A stretch of DNA of 64,000 bases, from assembly GCF_014697575.1 (NCBI RefSeq), contig NZ_JACJSC010000002.1:307483-371482 (forward strand), written 5' to 3'. Below are positions 29,112 to 39,038 of this stretch, in pieces. Position numbers and translations under genes: made by a program. Below the pieces are notes generated by a model, which worked only from the letters and a program-made list of their open reading frames with translations, ran no database searches and had not been told where the DNA came from. Position 1 is the first letter of the stretch, and every line of letters starts with the position of its first letter. The stretch is from Planktothrix sp. FACHB-1365. GTDB lineage: Bacteria > Cyanobacteriota > Cyanobacteriia > Cyanobacteriales > Microcoleaceae.

Positions 29112-32100
29112 CTAAGGTTTAGAAACTAATAAAGTTGTTGATGCACTGCGACCAAATTCTTCAGGAGTATATTGTAATTTAGCTTCTGCTCCGGGCCATA
29201 AATATTCTCCTGGCGTGACAGACCGAACTAAATAATGCAGTTGATAAACCCCCGGTTCTAAACGATCACTATAGGCAATAATTCGATCTTTGTAAATGGT
29301 TTGATAGTTAATTTCCCAACTACTTTTTTGAGCCTGTACTGCCAAATTACTGGTTTTAAAACTAGCATCAATCGCTTCAAATCCAGCCGGAAGGGGATCA
29401 GTAATCATCACTTGATCAATAGGATGATCCGTAATAATATCTAACCCAATATCAAACACTTGTCCGGGTTGAACTTTCAAAAGCTGTTGAGGAGAGTTTA
29501 AATCAATGGTTTGTAAGACTTTATCCTCATTAGCCGGACGAATTGTTCGGGTAATTCTTAACCCATTTAATCGTCCCGGTTGATTTCCTTCTAAACGATA
29601 TCGATAAGCAACCCAATAATTTAATAAACCTTGATTTGATTGTTGTAAGATCAAATCGTTTTTGCCTTTCGGTAATTCTGACATCGGTACATTCAAACGA
29701 TAACTCGAATCTTTGTAGCCCTTAAATTGAGTTTCTCCTAGGGTTTGATTGCCTAATTTAATGGCAACATTAAAATTAGGAGGTGTCGTTTCTGTTCCTG
29801 CATAAGCAACTAAAGCTGTTAACGCTTGTGCATTATCATAACTGCTTCCCCAAGTGCCATCTTGACGCAGATTCAATAAACTTTGTACCAGTTTATCAAC
29901 GATTTGAGATTGGGGATTTTGGGCGATCGCTAAACGTAATCCTTGGGATTGAATAGTTGTCGGAGAATTTAACCAACGGTAGCCTTGGGGGAAATTGAGC
30001 GTCGCACTTCTTCCGGTGATATAGATCTGTTTCTGCACTTGCTTAAAGAGACGATTATACTCTTCTTTCCATTGAGGAAATTGGGATAAATAACGTACTA
30101 ATTTAATTTGGTTAACAGCATCAAATTCCTCAAAGTTTTGCAAGATAGTATCTAGGAAATCACTGCGTTTTTCTCCCAGATTATCCAAAGCTATTAACGC
30201 ATTTAACCGAATTTCATTTTTACAAACGTCCTCGGTACAAAAGTCATATTTTCCAGGGTTATCAACCCCTTGGATTAAATAGGTTTTGAGGGAATTAATC
30301 ACCTGAGAATCAACAGCAAACCCCGCTTTTGTAGCTTGAGCTAAGGCTTCCCCCGTATAGGCAGAAAGAAGCGGATCGGAGAGTCTTGAACCCGGATAAG
30401 CTGAAATCCCACCATTTTCCTTCTGTAACGTCTTAATCTGAGCTAAAGCGGTTTTAGCACGTTTAGATAACTGCAATTTGCTGAAATTTTGATTATATTT
30501 TTTACCCAGAATTTCCAAATTAGCAGCGATTAGCAATTCACTCACCCCAGGTTCCAGAAACGGCCATTCGTCTTGATTAAAAACTTGTTCAGCAGCAGCC
30601 GTTAATTGAGGAATTAAGGTACTCGCTAAATTAATTTCTAATCCTCCCACATCGGGAACAACTTTTTTACTAATATTCAGGGGAATGGTGATGGAATTCG
30701 TCGTGCGTCCTGACTCAATGACTTGTTCAATAACGTTAAACGTTTTAACTTCTAAAGGCACTTCAAACCCATCGAATTTGTTGTTAAATTCCGTTTTGAA
30801 CTCAACTTTAGCGTTACCTGCTTGTTTGACTAAAATTGGAAAACGGTAAGCATTTGTTCCAGCTTCAGCTTTAGTTTTTAAAGTTTGTTGATTGGTATTT
30901 CCCGGTGAAAATTGAATCCCGCCATTAACAGTTCCCGTAATATTTAAGTTGCCTTGTTCTTCCGTTAAATTAGTAATGGATAATCCGGCTAAAATGCGAT
31001 CGCCAGGACGAGCAAATTGAGGTAAAATGGGATTAGAAATTAACGCTTGAGTGGTAATAAATGTGGTTTCCTCCGAACCAAATTTAAGATTTCCATCCGT
31101 TGCGACAACCATCACTCGCCAAGTCGTCAAATCATCAGGAACCTTGAAATTAACTGTTGCTTTTCCTTGATTATCCGTAACAATTGAACCGTTATAAAAG
31201 GCTAAAGGTTGAAATTCTTTACGAATTCGAGGATTAGCAGTTGCAGTGGATAAACCGCCTCCATAACCCCAACCTTTTGCTAATGGAGAAGCGACTTGAT
31301 TTAAAATAACCGCCGGACGATTATCACTAAATCGGGTGGAAATCGGTTGTTCAGCATAGACTGTTTCGGTTAAATTGGGGGGACGATAACCATTAAGTTG
31401 TAAAATCGAATCATTCACCACCATTACCGTCAATTGTCCGCGAACAGGTTGATTTTTTGCATCTTTTAAAGTTAGATTTAAGGTTTGTTCAGAACTGGGT
31501 TCTAGCTTGTTGTGTTGAGGATTAACTTGGACTTTGAGATATTGATCTTCGAGATTAATATTAAACGGTGTTAACCCAATTTTAGCTAAGTTTTCTAAGC
31601 TCCCCGGTTCAAGTTCAGAAATCGGTTTTCCTTGTCGCACTAATACCGCTTCAACTGCTGCATTCGGTAACATTTCAGGAGTCACTTGAAACTTGATTTC
31701 AGGCGCGCTTCCTTTGACTTTCATCACCGTTTCATACAAAGGTTTATCACGGACGACGGCAAAATATAATTCTCCTTCAGGATAGGGAGATTGAATTAAA
31801 GCCGTTGCAGTTTCTCCAGGTTTATAGGTGGTTTTATTGAGTTTAATTTCTAAACGATTCTCGTCTACTCCTCCCCAGTTCACGAATTCATTTCCTGTTA
31901 CCCAAATTTGTAAATCTGTGGCTGTAATTTCATCTTTTGTATCAGTAAAATTCGCCTGAATTCGATAGGAACCCGACTCAGAAGGATTTAAAGAAACCGT
32001 TTGTTCTTTAGCACCGGACGTTACCTCAATTTGATCAACTGTTTGATATTGAATTTGGTTTTTGTTGGTTTGTGCGCCTTCTACAACCCGTGTAACCTGG

Positions 32101-34853
32101 CTATAATCCATTTTTTGCAATTGCAAATTTACCCCAATATTTTCTAAGGGTTTTCCTTGATCATCTGTGACAATTATATCAATGGGTAAGGCTTTACCTG
32201 CTTCTCCAATAAAGGGGGTTTTTAACCCTATTAAACGATGACTCGGAAGGGCAATAAACGATTGAGAATTGGCAACGGATAAATTAGAAATATCCGTTAC
32301 TTCTACATCAACACGGTAGGTCATAGGATAAGGTAAATCCTTAGCAACGGTAACGGTTTTACTTCCCAAACCCTGTACATCTAACGGTTGATTTTCTTGC
32401 AACACACTATCAGAAACATTCGGTTTTTCTTCCGGCCAAAACCATTGACGACCAAAGGAATAATTATCCCATCCTTTCGGACTAAAATCCGTTGCTGTTC
32501 GGGTGACATAATATTGAGCTAAACCCTCTGCAACGGGAGAACCAAACAAATATTCACTCTTAGCATTCGCCGTAATTGTTTCTCCAATTTTGGCAAATTG
32601 TTGGCTTAAATTTAGGTCTAGTTTAAAATTAGGGGGTTTAAATTCAGCGACACGAAAATTCCCCAAAATTTCCACTCCATTTTGATTTTTTGCCCGAACA
32701 ATATAATTTCCTAAAGGTTGATTTTCTGTTAAGGGTAATTCTACAGAAAATGTTGCAAATTCGTTGGTTTTATACTCTCCTAACGTTTGGGTTTGCTTTT
32801 TAGGATTTTCTAAGGTCACGGTATAACTTTCATTTTTATTGGGTTTTAAAATTCCCTGTTCTAAGGAGTAGGCGATACCTGTTAAGGCAATTTTTTCTCC
32901 AGGTTTATAAAGTTGACGGTCGGAAAAAATCACTCCCCGTGATAAAATTTGTTGGTCTTCCCAATTGGCATCAATTCCATAACCGTAAGCTCCACTATCG
33001 GAAAAAGTTCGAGTAAATGCCCAATCTTTGCCTTCTTTAGCAATGACTAATAACGCCGGAGCTTTAGCAAATCGTTTCCCCTTCATACATTGCTGTAACT
33101 GTTGAGAATTCAATACTAACATTCCCTGCTTGTCAGTTGTTCCCGTTGCACAAGCTTTGGGTTGAGGATAGGATTTTGCCTCCAGTTGAGAGGGATAAAT
33201 ATCCACTGATACCTTCTCAGCAACGGAACCATTATCTAAGTGATGAACTCGGACTAATCCTGATTCGGGAAACCATTGAGCAAAGACTCCTAAGTTAGTT
33301 AACTGTACCAGTCCATAAAATTGAGGTTCACTCCATTTTTGTTGACCTTCTCGTTGATATTGAGTCGTTTTTGCGCTTACTCCATAAGCTAACATTCCTG
33401 TATTTCCCCCTAATTTTTCTCGTAAATTAATCGGGGTTTCTTGAATTTTATTTTTTGGGGTAGAAGCCTCAAACGTTGCCCATTTTTCTACCGGAAGCAA
33501 TAGAGTTTTGCCCTCGGTTCTGGGGTAAGCACTATCGGTATAAACTAAATCTGTCGGTTGAACAACGTTATAACTCGCTTGATATTGAGATTGAGGTAAA
33601 TTTAATGTGGAAATATTGAGTTGTAAATCTTGTTGAAAGGGAAAAATATTGAGTCCTGAAGGGACAAAAATATCGGGGGTTAAATCTCCGGTTTTATGAG
33701 TAATAGTAACAGGTTTGCCTAATTTCTGATTAAATTGATCTTCAAGTTCTCCCCCTATGGTAATTGTATAATTGGTTTGAGGTTCTAAAGCCCAAGGATT
33801 CAAGGTAATAATATCATTATTATCATAGGCTTGGATTAATTTAATATTGGCTTTAGGTGCAGGTTTAAGGGTTATATTTTTAAGGGCAGATTCTGCAATA
33901 ATTCCATTATTAAATTGTAGTTGGGGGTTTCCGGTTACAAATCGTCCTGATGTTCCTTCTATACTCGCTTTACCGGGAAGTTCTAAACTGATAAATTTTA
34001 AGGTATCATAGGTTTTAACTAAGCTAGAAATCTCAACTTGAGTCTCTAAATTTCCTTGCGCTGGACGTAACCCCGGTGTGATTTTAAATTGATATTGGGT
34101 AGCAGTTTGTAAGGGTTGTTTAGGCGTAACACTATATTCTTTGGTTTGAACAGCCGGATTAAATTTAACATCGGGTTCAACCGGGGTTTTATTGTCTTCT
34201 GGTTCGGCGAGTTTAACCTCAACTGGAATAACTTGATTTGTTTTTTTTGAAATCAATTGTAAATGTTGTTTTAAAGAGTTTAAATCTAATTCTACGTTAG
34301 AATTAAATTTGAGTTGGGGGTTTAATCCTAAAGGATTTTCTGGAGAGCCAGGTTGTTCTTTACTTCCGGGTAAATTTGATAATTTTATCGGTTCGGTGGC
34401 AAATGTCCAGGCAATATCTTGGTCTAATTGATGTTGGTTTAAATCGGCTAATCCTTTTTTCAGAGTGACTTGTAACCGAGTGGCTAAAGGTAAGGCTTGA
34501 TCAGCTTGAAATCCGACCATTTTCGGGGTTAAAAATCGAAATTCTCCGGGTATTTTAGGGGTAATTTCAAAGTTGTTTAAAAGTTGTTTTTGTCGGGAAC
34601 TGTCTAAATTTTCAACCGGAATTAAAGGATCTTTAAAAATAACATGAATTTGGCTTAATTCTGGACTATCCCCTAACGGATTAATAGTTTCAATCCAGTT
34701 AGGAAGTTGGGGTTTGGGTAAATCAGCCACCATCGGAATCACTTCGCTAACGGGAGCATGACTAATGATGCGACATCCCACCAGAGTTAAGATAAATAGA
34801 AAAACGAAGATAAACCGCCGCCGAATTAGGCGAAATTGGGTAAAATTTCTCAT
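29112..34853 (-). CDS. Bacterial alpha-2-macroglobulin family lipoprotein lacking the thioester motif
   Basis: 1913 aa. The N-terminus is basic and hydrophobic with lipobox LVGC (acylated Cys27), so it should be a membrane-anchored periplasmic lipoprotein. Repeated MG domains, the bait-region-like area near residue ~1250, and the C-terminal thioester-domain helices and receptor-binding-like domain are present. At the place where A2M proteins carry CxEQ (after VFNQDEW) the sequence reads WPFLEPGVSELL, so no thioester can form. It may trap proteases by shape alone, or have another periplasmic role. Confidence 0.85.
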   Translation of the reverse strand: MRNFTQFRLIRRRFIFVFLFILTLVGCRIISHAPVSEVIPMVADLPKPQLPNWIETINPLGDSPELSQIHVIFKDPLIPVENLDSSRQKQLLNNFEITPKIPGEFRFLTPKMVGFQADQALPLATRLQVTLKKGLADLNQHQLDQDIAWTFATEPIKLSNLPGSKEQPGSPENPLGLNPQLKFNSNVELDLNSLKQHLQLISKKTNQVIPVEVKLAEPEDNKTPVEPDVKFNPAVQTKEYSVTPKQPLQTATQYQFKITPGLRPAQGNLETQVEISSLVKTYDTLKFISLELPGKASIEGTSGRFVTGNPQLQFNNGIIAESALKNITLKPAPKANIKLIQAYDNNDIITLNPWALEPQTNYTITIGGELEDQFNQKLGKPVTITHKTGDLTPDIFVPSGLNIFPFQQDLQLNISTLNLPQSQYQASYNVVQPTDLVYTDSAYPRTEGKTLLLPVEKWATFEASTPKNKIQETPINLREKLGGNTGMLAYGVSAKTTQYQREGQQKWSEPQFYGLVQLTNLGVFAQWFPESGLVRVHHLDNGSVAEKVSVDIYPSQLEAKSYPQPKACATGTTDKQGMLVLNSQQLQQCMKGKRFAKAPALLVIAKEGKDWAFTRTFSDSGAYGYGIDANWEDQQILSRGVIFSDRQLYKPGEKIALTGIAYSLEQGILKPNKNESYTVTLENPKKQTQTLGEYKTNEFATFSVELPLTENQPLGNYIVRAKNQNGVEILGNFRVAEFKPPNFKLDLNLSQQFAKIGETITANAKSEYLFGSPVAEGLAQYYVTRTATDFSPKGWDNYSFGRQWFWPEEKPNVSDSVLQENQPLDVQGLGSKTVTVAKDLPYPMTYRVDVEVTDISNLSVANSQSFIALPSHRLIGLKTPFIGEAGKALPIDIIVTDDQGKPLENIGVNLQLQKMDYSQVTRVVEGAQTNKNQIQYQTVDQIEVTSGAKEQTVSLNPSESGSYRIQANFTDTKDEITATDLQIWVTGNEFVNWGGVDENRLEIKLNKTTYKPGETATALIQSPYPEGELYFAVVRDKPLYETVMKVKGSAPEIKFQVTPEMLPNAAVEAVLVRQGKPISELEPGSLENLAKIGLTPFNINLEDQYLKVQVNPQHNKLEPSSEQTLNLTLKDAKNQPVRGQLTVMVVNDSILQLNGYRPPNLTETVYAEQPISTRFSDNRPAVILNQVASPLAKGWGYGGGLSTATANPRIRKEFQPLAFYNGSIVTDNQGKATVNFKVPDDLTTWRVMVVATDGNLKFGSEETTFITTQALISNPILPQFARPGDRILAGLSITNLTEEQGNLNITGTVNGGIQFSPGNTNQQTLKTKAEAGTNAYRFPILVKQAGNAKVEFKTEFNNKFDGFEVPLEVKTFNVIEQVIESGRTTNSITIPLNISKKVVPDVGGLEINLASTLIPQLTAAAEQVFNQDEWPFLEPGVSELLIAANLEILGKKYNQNFSKLQLSKRAKTALAQIKTLQKENGGISAYPGSRLSDPLLSAYTGEALAQATKAGFAVDSQVINSLKTYLIQGVDNPGKYDFCTEDVCKNEIRLNALIALDNLGEKRSDFLDTILQNFEEFDAVNQIKLVRYLSQFPQWKEEYNRLFKQVQKQIYITGRSATLNFPQGYRWLNSPTTIQSQGLRLAIAQNPQSQIVDKLVQSLLNLRQDGTWGSSYDNAQALTALVAYAGTETTPPNFNVAIKLGNQTLGETQFKGYKDSSYRLNVPMSELPKGKNDLILQQSNQGLLNYWVAYRYRLEGNQPGRLNGLRITRTIRPANEDKVLQTIDLNSPQQLLKVQPGQVFDIGLDIITDHPIDQVMITDPLPAGFEAIDASFKTSNLAVQAQKSSWEINYQTIYKDRIIAYSDRLEPGVYQLHYLVRSVTPGEYLWPGAEAKLQYTPEEFGRSASTTLLVSKP

Positions 34854-35101
34854 CGTCTTTAATAGGTGATACTTTCCTTTGTAATAACAGATATTTCAAG
34901 TAAAATTCCAGAAAATTCCAGAAGATTTAATTTTAGTTTTTATTTGGGGTTCAGGGGTGCAAAGTGACCGGATTATGAATTAAAAATGTTACAAAAGTTA
35001 ACATGAATTAGAGATGAGTTTGTTAGTTGAAGGTGTTTCTTTTAAAAATATTATGCTATAATATCTTAATAAAATTTTATAATTTTATTTACAAAATCTC
35101 T

Positions 35102-35689
35102 ATGGAAACCAATATTCTAACTTTACCCCCCATTTTAACATTAAAACTCGATTTAACTCAGGAACAATTTTGGCAACTGTGTCAAGAAAATCATGATTTG
35201 CAATTTGAACGCACGGCGACAGGAGAGTTAATTATTATGCCACCTACGGGAGGAAATACGGGGAAACGAAATGTTAAACTCATCACTCAATTGGATTTAT
35301 GGAATTCTAAAACCCATTTAGGTGAAGTGTTTGACTCAAATACGGGTTTTACCCTCCCTAATGGTGCTGACCGTTCTCCTGATGCGTCTTGGGTAAGTCG
35401 AGAACGTTGGGAAGCGTTAACTCCTGAACAACAAGAGAAATTTATCCCCTTATGTCCTGATTTTGTGGTGGAGTTAATGTCTCCCAGTGACCGTTTAGAA
35501 AAAACTCGTCAAAAAATGCAAGAATATCAAGAAAATGGGGCAAAATTAGGATGGTTAATTAATCGGAAACAGCAACAAATTGAAATCTATCGCTTGAATC
35601 AAGACGTGGAAATTTTAGATTATCCAAACGAAATTTCAGGAGAGGATATTTTACCCGGTTTTGTGTTAGATTTAACTACAATTTGGTAA
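35102..35689 (+). CDS. Uma2-family (DUF820) putative PD-(D/E)XK endonuclease
   Basis: 195 aa from ATG 35102; an in-frame upstream start at 35027 gives an AT-rich, implausible leader. Family features: FERTATGELIIMPPTGG, SPDASWVSRERW, and DFVVELMSPSDRLEKTRQKM, with catalytic Asp, Glu and Lys/Gln positions of this fold. Uma2 genes are abundant in cyanobacteria, with unknown biological role. Confidence 0.85.
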   Translation: METNILTLPPILTLKLDLTQEQFWQLCQENHDLQFERTATGELIIMPPTGGNTGKRNVKLITQLDLWNSKTHLGEVFDSNTGFTLPNGADRSPDASWVSRERWEALTPEQQEKFIPLCPDFVVELMSPSDRLEKTRQKMQEYQENGAKLGWLINRKQQQIEIYRLNQDVEILDYPNEISGEDILPGFVLDLTTIW

Positions 35690-35844
35690 GTTGTGCTTAC
35701 CTATCACCGCAACACTGAAGACCAGGGAGAGGAACTCCGTACTTGGGACTCCGCACTCGGCAACCCTTAACACTATTCAGAAACGTCAATCAATGATATC
35801 CTATGTCTATTAGAATTTTCTGTTTAAGTTAAGGTAGGGCAATT

Positions 35845-35958
35845 ATGCAAGTTAATGATCTGGGTTTTGTAGCCAGCATTTTGTTTGTGCTAGTTCCGGC
35901 TGTTTTCCTGTTGATTCTGTATATCCAAACCCAAAGCCGCGAAGGAAAACAAGGTTAA
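35845..35958 (+). CDS. psbM: Photosystem II reaction centre protein M
   Basis: 37 aa, one transmembrane helix ([18 protein letters not shown]) preceded by the family start MQVNDLGF and ending [10 protein letters not shown]. PsbM sits at the PSII monomer-monomer interface in the thylakoid. The gene is monocistronic with a strong terminator after it. Confidence 0.95.
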   Translation: MQVNDLGFVASILFVLVPAVFLLILYIQTQSREGKQG

Positions 35959-35994
35959 TTTCGTTGTTCCTAAATTTGGGTTGAATTTTCATTC

Positions 35995-36032
35995 AAAAAA
36001 GCGCCCTCAGACTATTGCTGTGGCGCTTTTTT
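35995..36032. terminator. Bidirectional intrinsic terminator after psbM
   Basis: AAAAAAGCGCC / GGCGCTTTTTT arms with a 16-base loop, between convergent psbM and the universal-stress-protein gene. Symmetric A and T runs make it functional on both strands. Confidence 0.85.
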
Positions 36033-36057
36033 CTAATTAGGGTTGATTCAGAATAAA

Positions 36058-36912
36058 TTATGCGCTGGTTGTCCGGGTTAATAATACAGGACAACCCGCA
36101 TAAACTCGAACATAATCTGATAACGATGATCCTAACAATCGGTCTAAGTCGATGAAGCTCTTAGCTACGTTGGGGCGACGGTCTGGGGAACCCAACATCA
36201 ATAAATCAGCGTTCACTTCTTCAGCAACCCGACATAATTCCGGGCCAGGTTTACCAATCCCACTGACACAACGGTAACTAATTCCCATGCGTTTTGCTTC
36301 TTCAATCGCAGGGGCTAAAATTGGGTCTTTTTCAGCATTCATACTGAAATCTTCACTCGATTTCCCGGATAAATCTTTGTTAATATGGACTAAAACCAGT
36401 TGAGCACCGGGGAGATCTTTAGCAAAGGAAATCGCCAACTGTAAACACTGTTTAGAGGAGTCAGAACCATCTACCGCTACCATAATTTTGCGGAGTTTTT
36501 TGACATAGGTATCGTCCTTAACTAATAGCATCGGACGACTGGTTAATTGAAACACATATTGACTAACGGAGTTTTCCAGGATGGATTGAATGCGTCCCAA
36601 ACCCCGTGAACCCATAATAATTAAACCCGCATCTTCCTGGTCAGCCACTTGACAGACAATATCTTTAGGGTCACCTTGTTTCAGTTGAGGAGTAATTTGT
36701 TTAGAGTCAAGGTGAATTGATTTAACAGCCTCCGCCAGAATTTTTCCCCCCTCCTCTAACTTTTCTGACATTGTATCTGAACTAACTTGAGGGGGAACAA
36801 CGTGCAGAACAGTAACAGCAGCTTGTTGGAAGGAGGGGATATCCAACAGCATATTCAGCATTTCTTCGCACAATCCCCGACCTGCAACAGCAACTAGAAT
36901 TTTTTTTATCAT
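36058..36912 (-). CDS. Universal stress protein, two tandem USP domains
   Basis: 284 aa. Domain 1 (residues 1-140) starts KKILVAVAGRGLCEE and has IIMGSRGLGRIQSILENSVSQYV; domain 2 (from ~143) starts KIMVAVDGSDSSKQC and ends LLMLGSPDRRPNVAKSF...SDYVRVYAGCPVLL. Domain 1 has the ATP-binding GxRGxG-type motif; domain 2 lacks the last glycines (SPDRRPN), so the two domains may bind nucleotide differently. Confidence 0.9.
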   Translation of the reverse strand: MIKKILVAVAGRGLCEEMLNMLLDIPSFQQAAVTVLHVVPPQVSSDTMSEKLEEGGKILAEAVKSIHLDSKQITPQLKQGDPKDIVCQVADQEDAGLIIMGSRGLGRIQSILENSVSQYVFQLTSRPMLLVKDDTYVKKLRKIMVAVDGSDSSKQCLQLAISFAKDLPGAQLVLVHINKDLSGKSSEDFSMNAEKDPILAPAIEEAKRMGISYRCVSGIGKPGPELCRVAEEVNADLLMLGSPDRRPNVAKSFIDLDRLLGSSLSDYVRVYAGCPVLLTRTTSA

Positions 36913-37027
36913 CTGTATTTCCTTGGATTAAAATAAATGATTTGTCAGTGGTCAGATTAACTCCGACTCGGATTAAAAAGGTTCCATACCTAGAATAAAC
37001 CTGACTGTTGACAGATAATTTGTAGAA

Positions 37028-37525
37028 ATGTTGCGTTCTCAATCTATTTGTAACGTGTTTGAAACAAATCCTTTCCCTGAGTCTGGGCCCTTAACGGATA
37101 CCACTTCCGAAAAGCCTTGGTTTGACTATATTGTGCGAGTTTTTCCCCACCATACCGACTATGGCGGGATTGTTTGGCATGGAACTTATCTGTCTTGGTT
37201 GGAAGAAGCGCGGGTAGAACGGTTACGTTTGACCGGATTGGAGTATCATACCTTAGTAGAAATCGGGTGCGAATTGCCGGTTGTGTATCTCAATATTCGT
37301 TATCATCAACCCGTGAAAATGGGCATGGAGATTGTTGTTAAAAGTCGAATCCTACCGACAAAAGGCGTGCGATTGCCCTGGGAATATCGGATTGAATCTT
37401 TAGACGGTCAATGTCTTTATCTTACGGCTCAAGTGACTTTAGTGCCCATAGACCGACAAACCGGAAAAATTATGCGTTGTCTACCTCCAGTGTTACAAGC
37501 GTCTTTAGCTCAATTGCTGGATTAA
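37028..37525 (+). CDS. Hotdog-fold acyl-CoA thioesterase (YbgC/4HBT type)
   Basis: 165 aa. The catalytic part begins FPHHTDYGGIVWHGTYLSWLEEAR, the Asp (DYGG)-bearing hotdog motif, and continues through VVYLNIRYHQPVKMGMEI. Close in pattern to 1,4-dihydroxy-2-naphthoyl-CoA thioesterases of phylloquinone synthesis and to YbgC. A ~35-residue N-terminal leader precedes the fold. Confidence 0.82.
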   Translation: MLRSQSICNVFETNPFPESGPLTDTTSEKPWFDYIVRVFPHHTDYGGIVWHGTYLSWLEEARVERLRLTGLEYHTLVEIGCELPVVYLNIRYHQPVKMGMEIVVKSRILPTKGVRLPWEYRIESLDGQCLYLTAQVTLVPIDRQTGKIMRCLPPVLQASLAQLLD

Positions 37526-37677
37526 CTCAAGGTATAATTTAGTCATGAGATTGAACTCTCGTTTTTTGATCCCCAAAACCTAATCCAATCCTACCTTTGA
37601 AATCCCTCTTTTCTCAACTATCAAGCCCTTTCTCTTCCCCTGTTTAACTCTACAAGAGCGGATCACTCCTATTCTGC

Positions 37678-38838
37678 ATGATAACCCGGTATTTTGAAAT
37701 GGATCTACCCTCCCATCGATTTATTAGTTATTTTGATGCTCCAGAAGCTCAACAACTCTGTGATCTCGCCGTTGTTGAACAATTTACAGACCAATCTATT
37801 ATTTTTGAAGAAGGGGAAGACCCCAGTTTTTTATACTTAGTTTTAGAAGGTCAAGTTGAGTTTAAAAAACAAGCTTCCTTCAATCAATATCAAACCGTTG
37901 CTGTTGCTAAAGCCAATGACTTTTTTGGAGAATTTGGGGTTTTAGATGGACAACCTCGCAGCGCTAGAGCAATGGCGGCTGGAAAAATCAAATTAGCCAA
38001 AATTTCCCGACCTCACTTGATGGAAATTTTAAGCAATGCTAAGGGTAAAGTTATTCTGAATTTATTTAGTTATATTATTCACCATTTGCGAGTGACCACT
38101 AATCAATATGTTAATCAGTTGGTTCGGAAAGAAAAAATGGAATTAGTCGGGGAAATGGTCAATACCATTTTGCATGACTTTAGAAGTCCTTTTACCGGAA
38201 TTCAGTTATCCAGTGCCATGTTGAAGGAAATGCACCCCGATGAAGAAACGGAAGAATGGTGTGATTTAATTTCGATGCAAATTCAACGAATGTTAGGCAT
38301 GGCGGAGGAAGTTTTAGAATTTGCCAAAGGCAGCACGGTATTGTATCGCCGCCCCGTTTATGTTGCTAAAATGTTGGAACATTTTGAGAAATTAAATCGA
38401 GTCTATTTTCAATCCACTCAAGTTGGGTTTTCTGTGAAGGCGGATGATGATTGTGTTATTTATGTTGATGAAAATAAATTGATTCGAGTCTTTCAAAATT
38501 TAGTGGGGAATGCGGTAGAAGCCTTTGAAAAACCAGGTGGAAAAATTGTGATCACCACCTCAAAAACTCCAGGCTGGGTTACAATTGCCATTGCGGATAA
38601 TGGCCCTGGAATTCCTGAAGCGATTCGAGAGCATTTATTTGATGCTTTTGTCACCTATGGAAAACGCAGTGGGACGGGATTAGGCACAGCAATTGCTAAA
38701 TCAATTATTGATGCTCATGGCGGTAAAATCGAGTTTAAATCGATTGCTCACGAAGGCACTACGTTTTACATTTTATTGCCAGAAACCCAACCCGAAGAAA
38801 TGCTAGAAGAAGTTGCTGAAGAAGTCAAATTAAATTAA
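37678..38838 (+). CDS. Cyclic-nucleotide-binding-domain histidine kinase
   Basis: 386 aa. N-terminal cNMP domain (IIFEEGEDPSFLYLVLEGQVEF, FGEFGVLDGQPRSARAMAAG) with the phosphate-cassette Arg in RSARA. The kinase part has LHDFRSPFTGIQLS (phosphoacceptor His), N box QNLVGNAVEAF, IADNGPGIPE, GKRSGTGLGTAIA. A soluble cNMP-controlled kinase; no response regulator nearby. Confidence 0.88.
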   Translation: MITRYFEMDLPSHRFISYFDAPEAQQLCDLAVVEQFTDQSIIFEEGEDPSFLYLVLEGQVEFKKQASFNQYQTVAVAKANDFFGEFGVLDGQPRSARAMAAGKIKLAKISRPHLMEILSNAKGKVILNLFSYIIHHLRVTTNQYVNQLVRKEKMELVGEMVNTILHDFRSPFTGIQLSSAMLKEMHPDEETEEWCDLISMQIQRMLGMAEEVLEFAKGSTVLYRRPVYVAKMLEHFEKLNRVYFQSTQVGFSVKADDDCVIYVDENKLIRVFQNLVGNAVEAFEKPGGKIVITTSKTPGWVTIAIADNGPGIPEAIREHLFDAFVTYGKRSGTGLGTAIAKSIIDAHGGKIEFKSIAHEGTTFYILLPETQPEEMLEEVAEEVKLN

Positions 38839-38848
38839 AATTATAGTA

Positions 38849-38876
38849 GGGAACAGGGAACAGGGAACAGGGAACA
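38849..38876. repeat. Heptanucleotide tandem repeat (GGGAACA)4
   Basis: Four exact GGGAACA units just after the cNMP kinase gene. Confidence 0.88.
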
Positions 38877-39038
38877 GAGAGGAAAAGAGTTCTCTGCACA
38901 CGGTTTTGGCATCAGTCTATGTTCTAACTGCCTTGGCAACTGCTATACGCTTTAACCCTGAGATCAAGATCGGAACTGTAGGGAAAGAATAAACTCGATC
39001 TCTACAGCATTTTAACGTTAAACTTAACTGTTTTTCCT

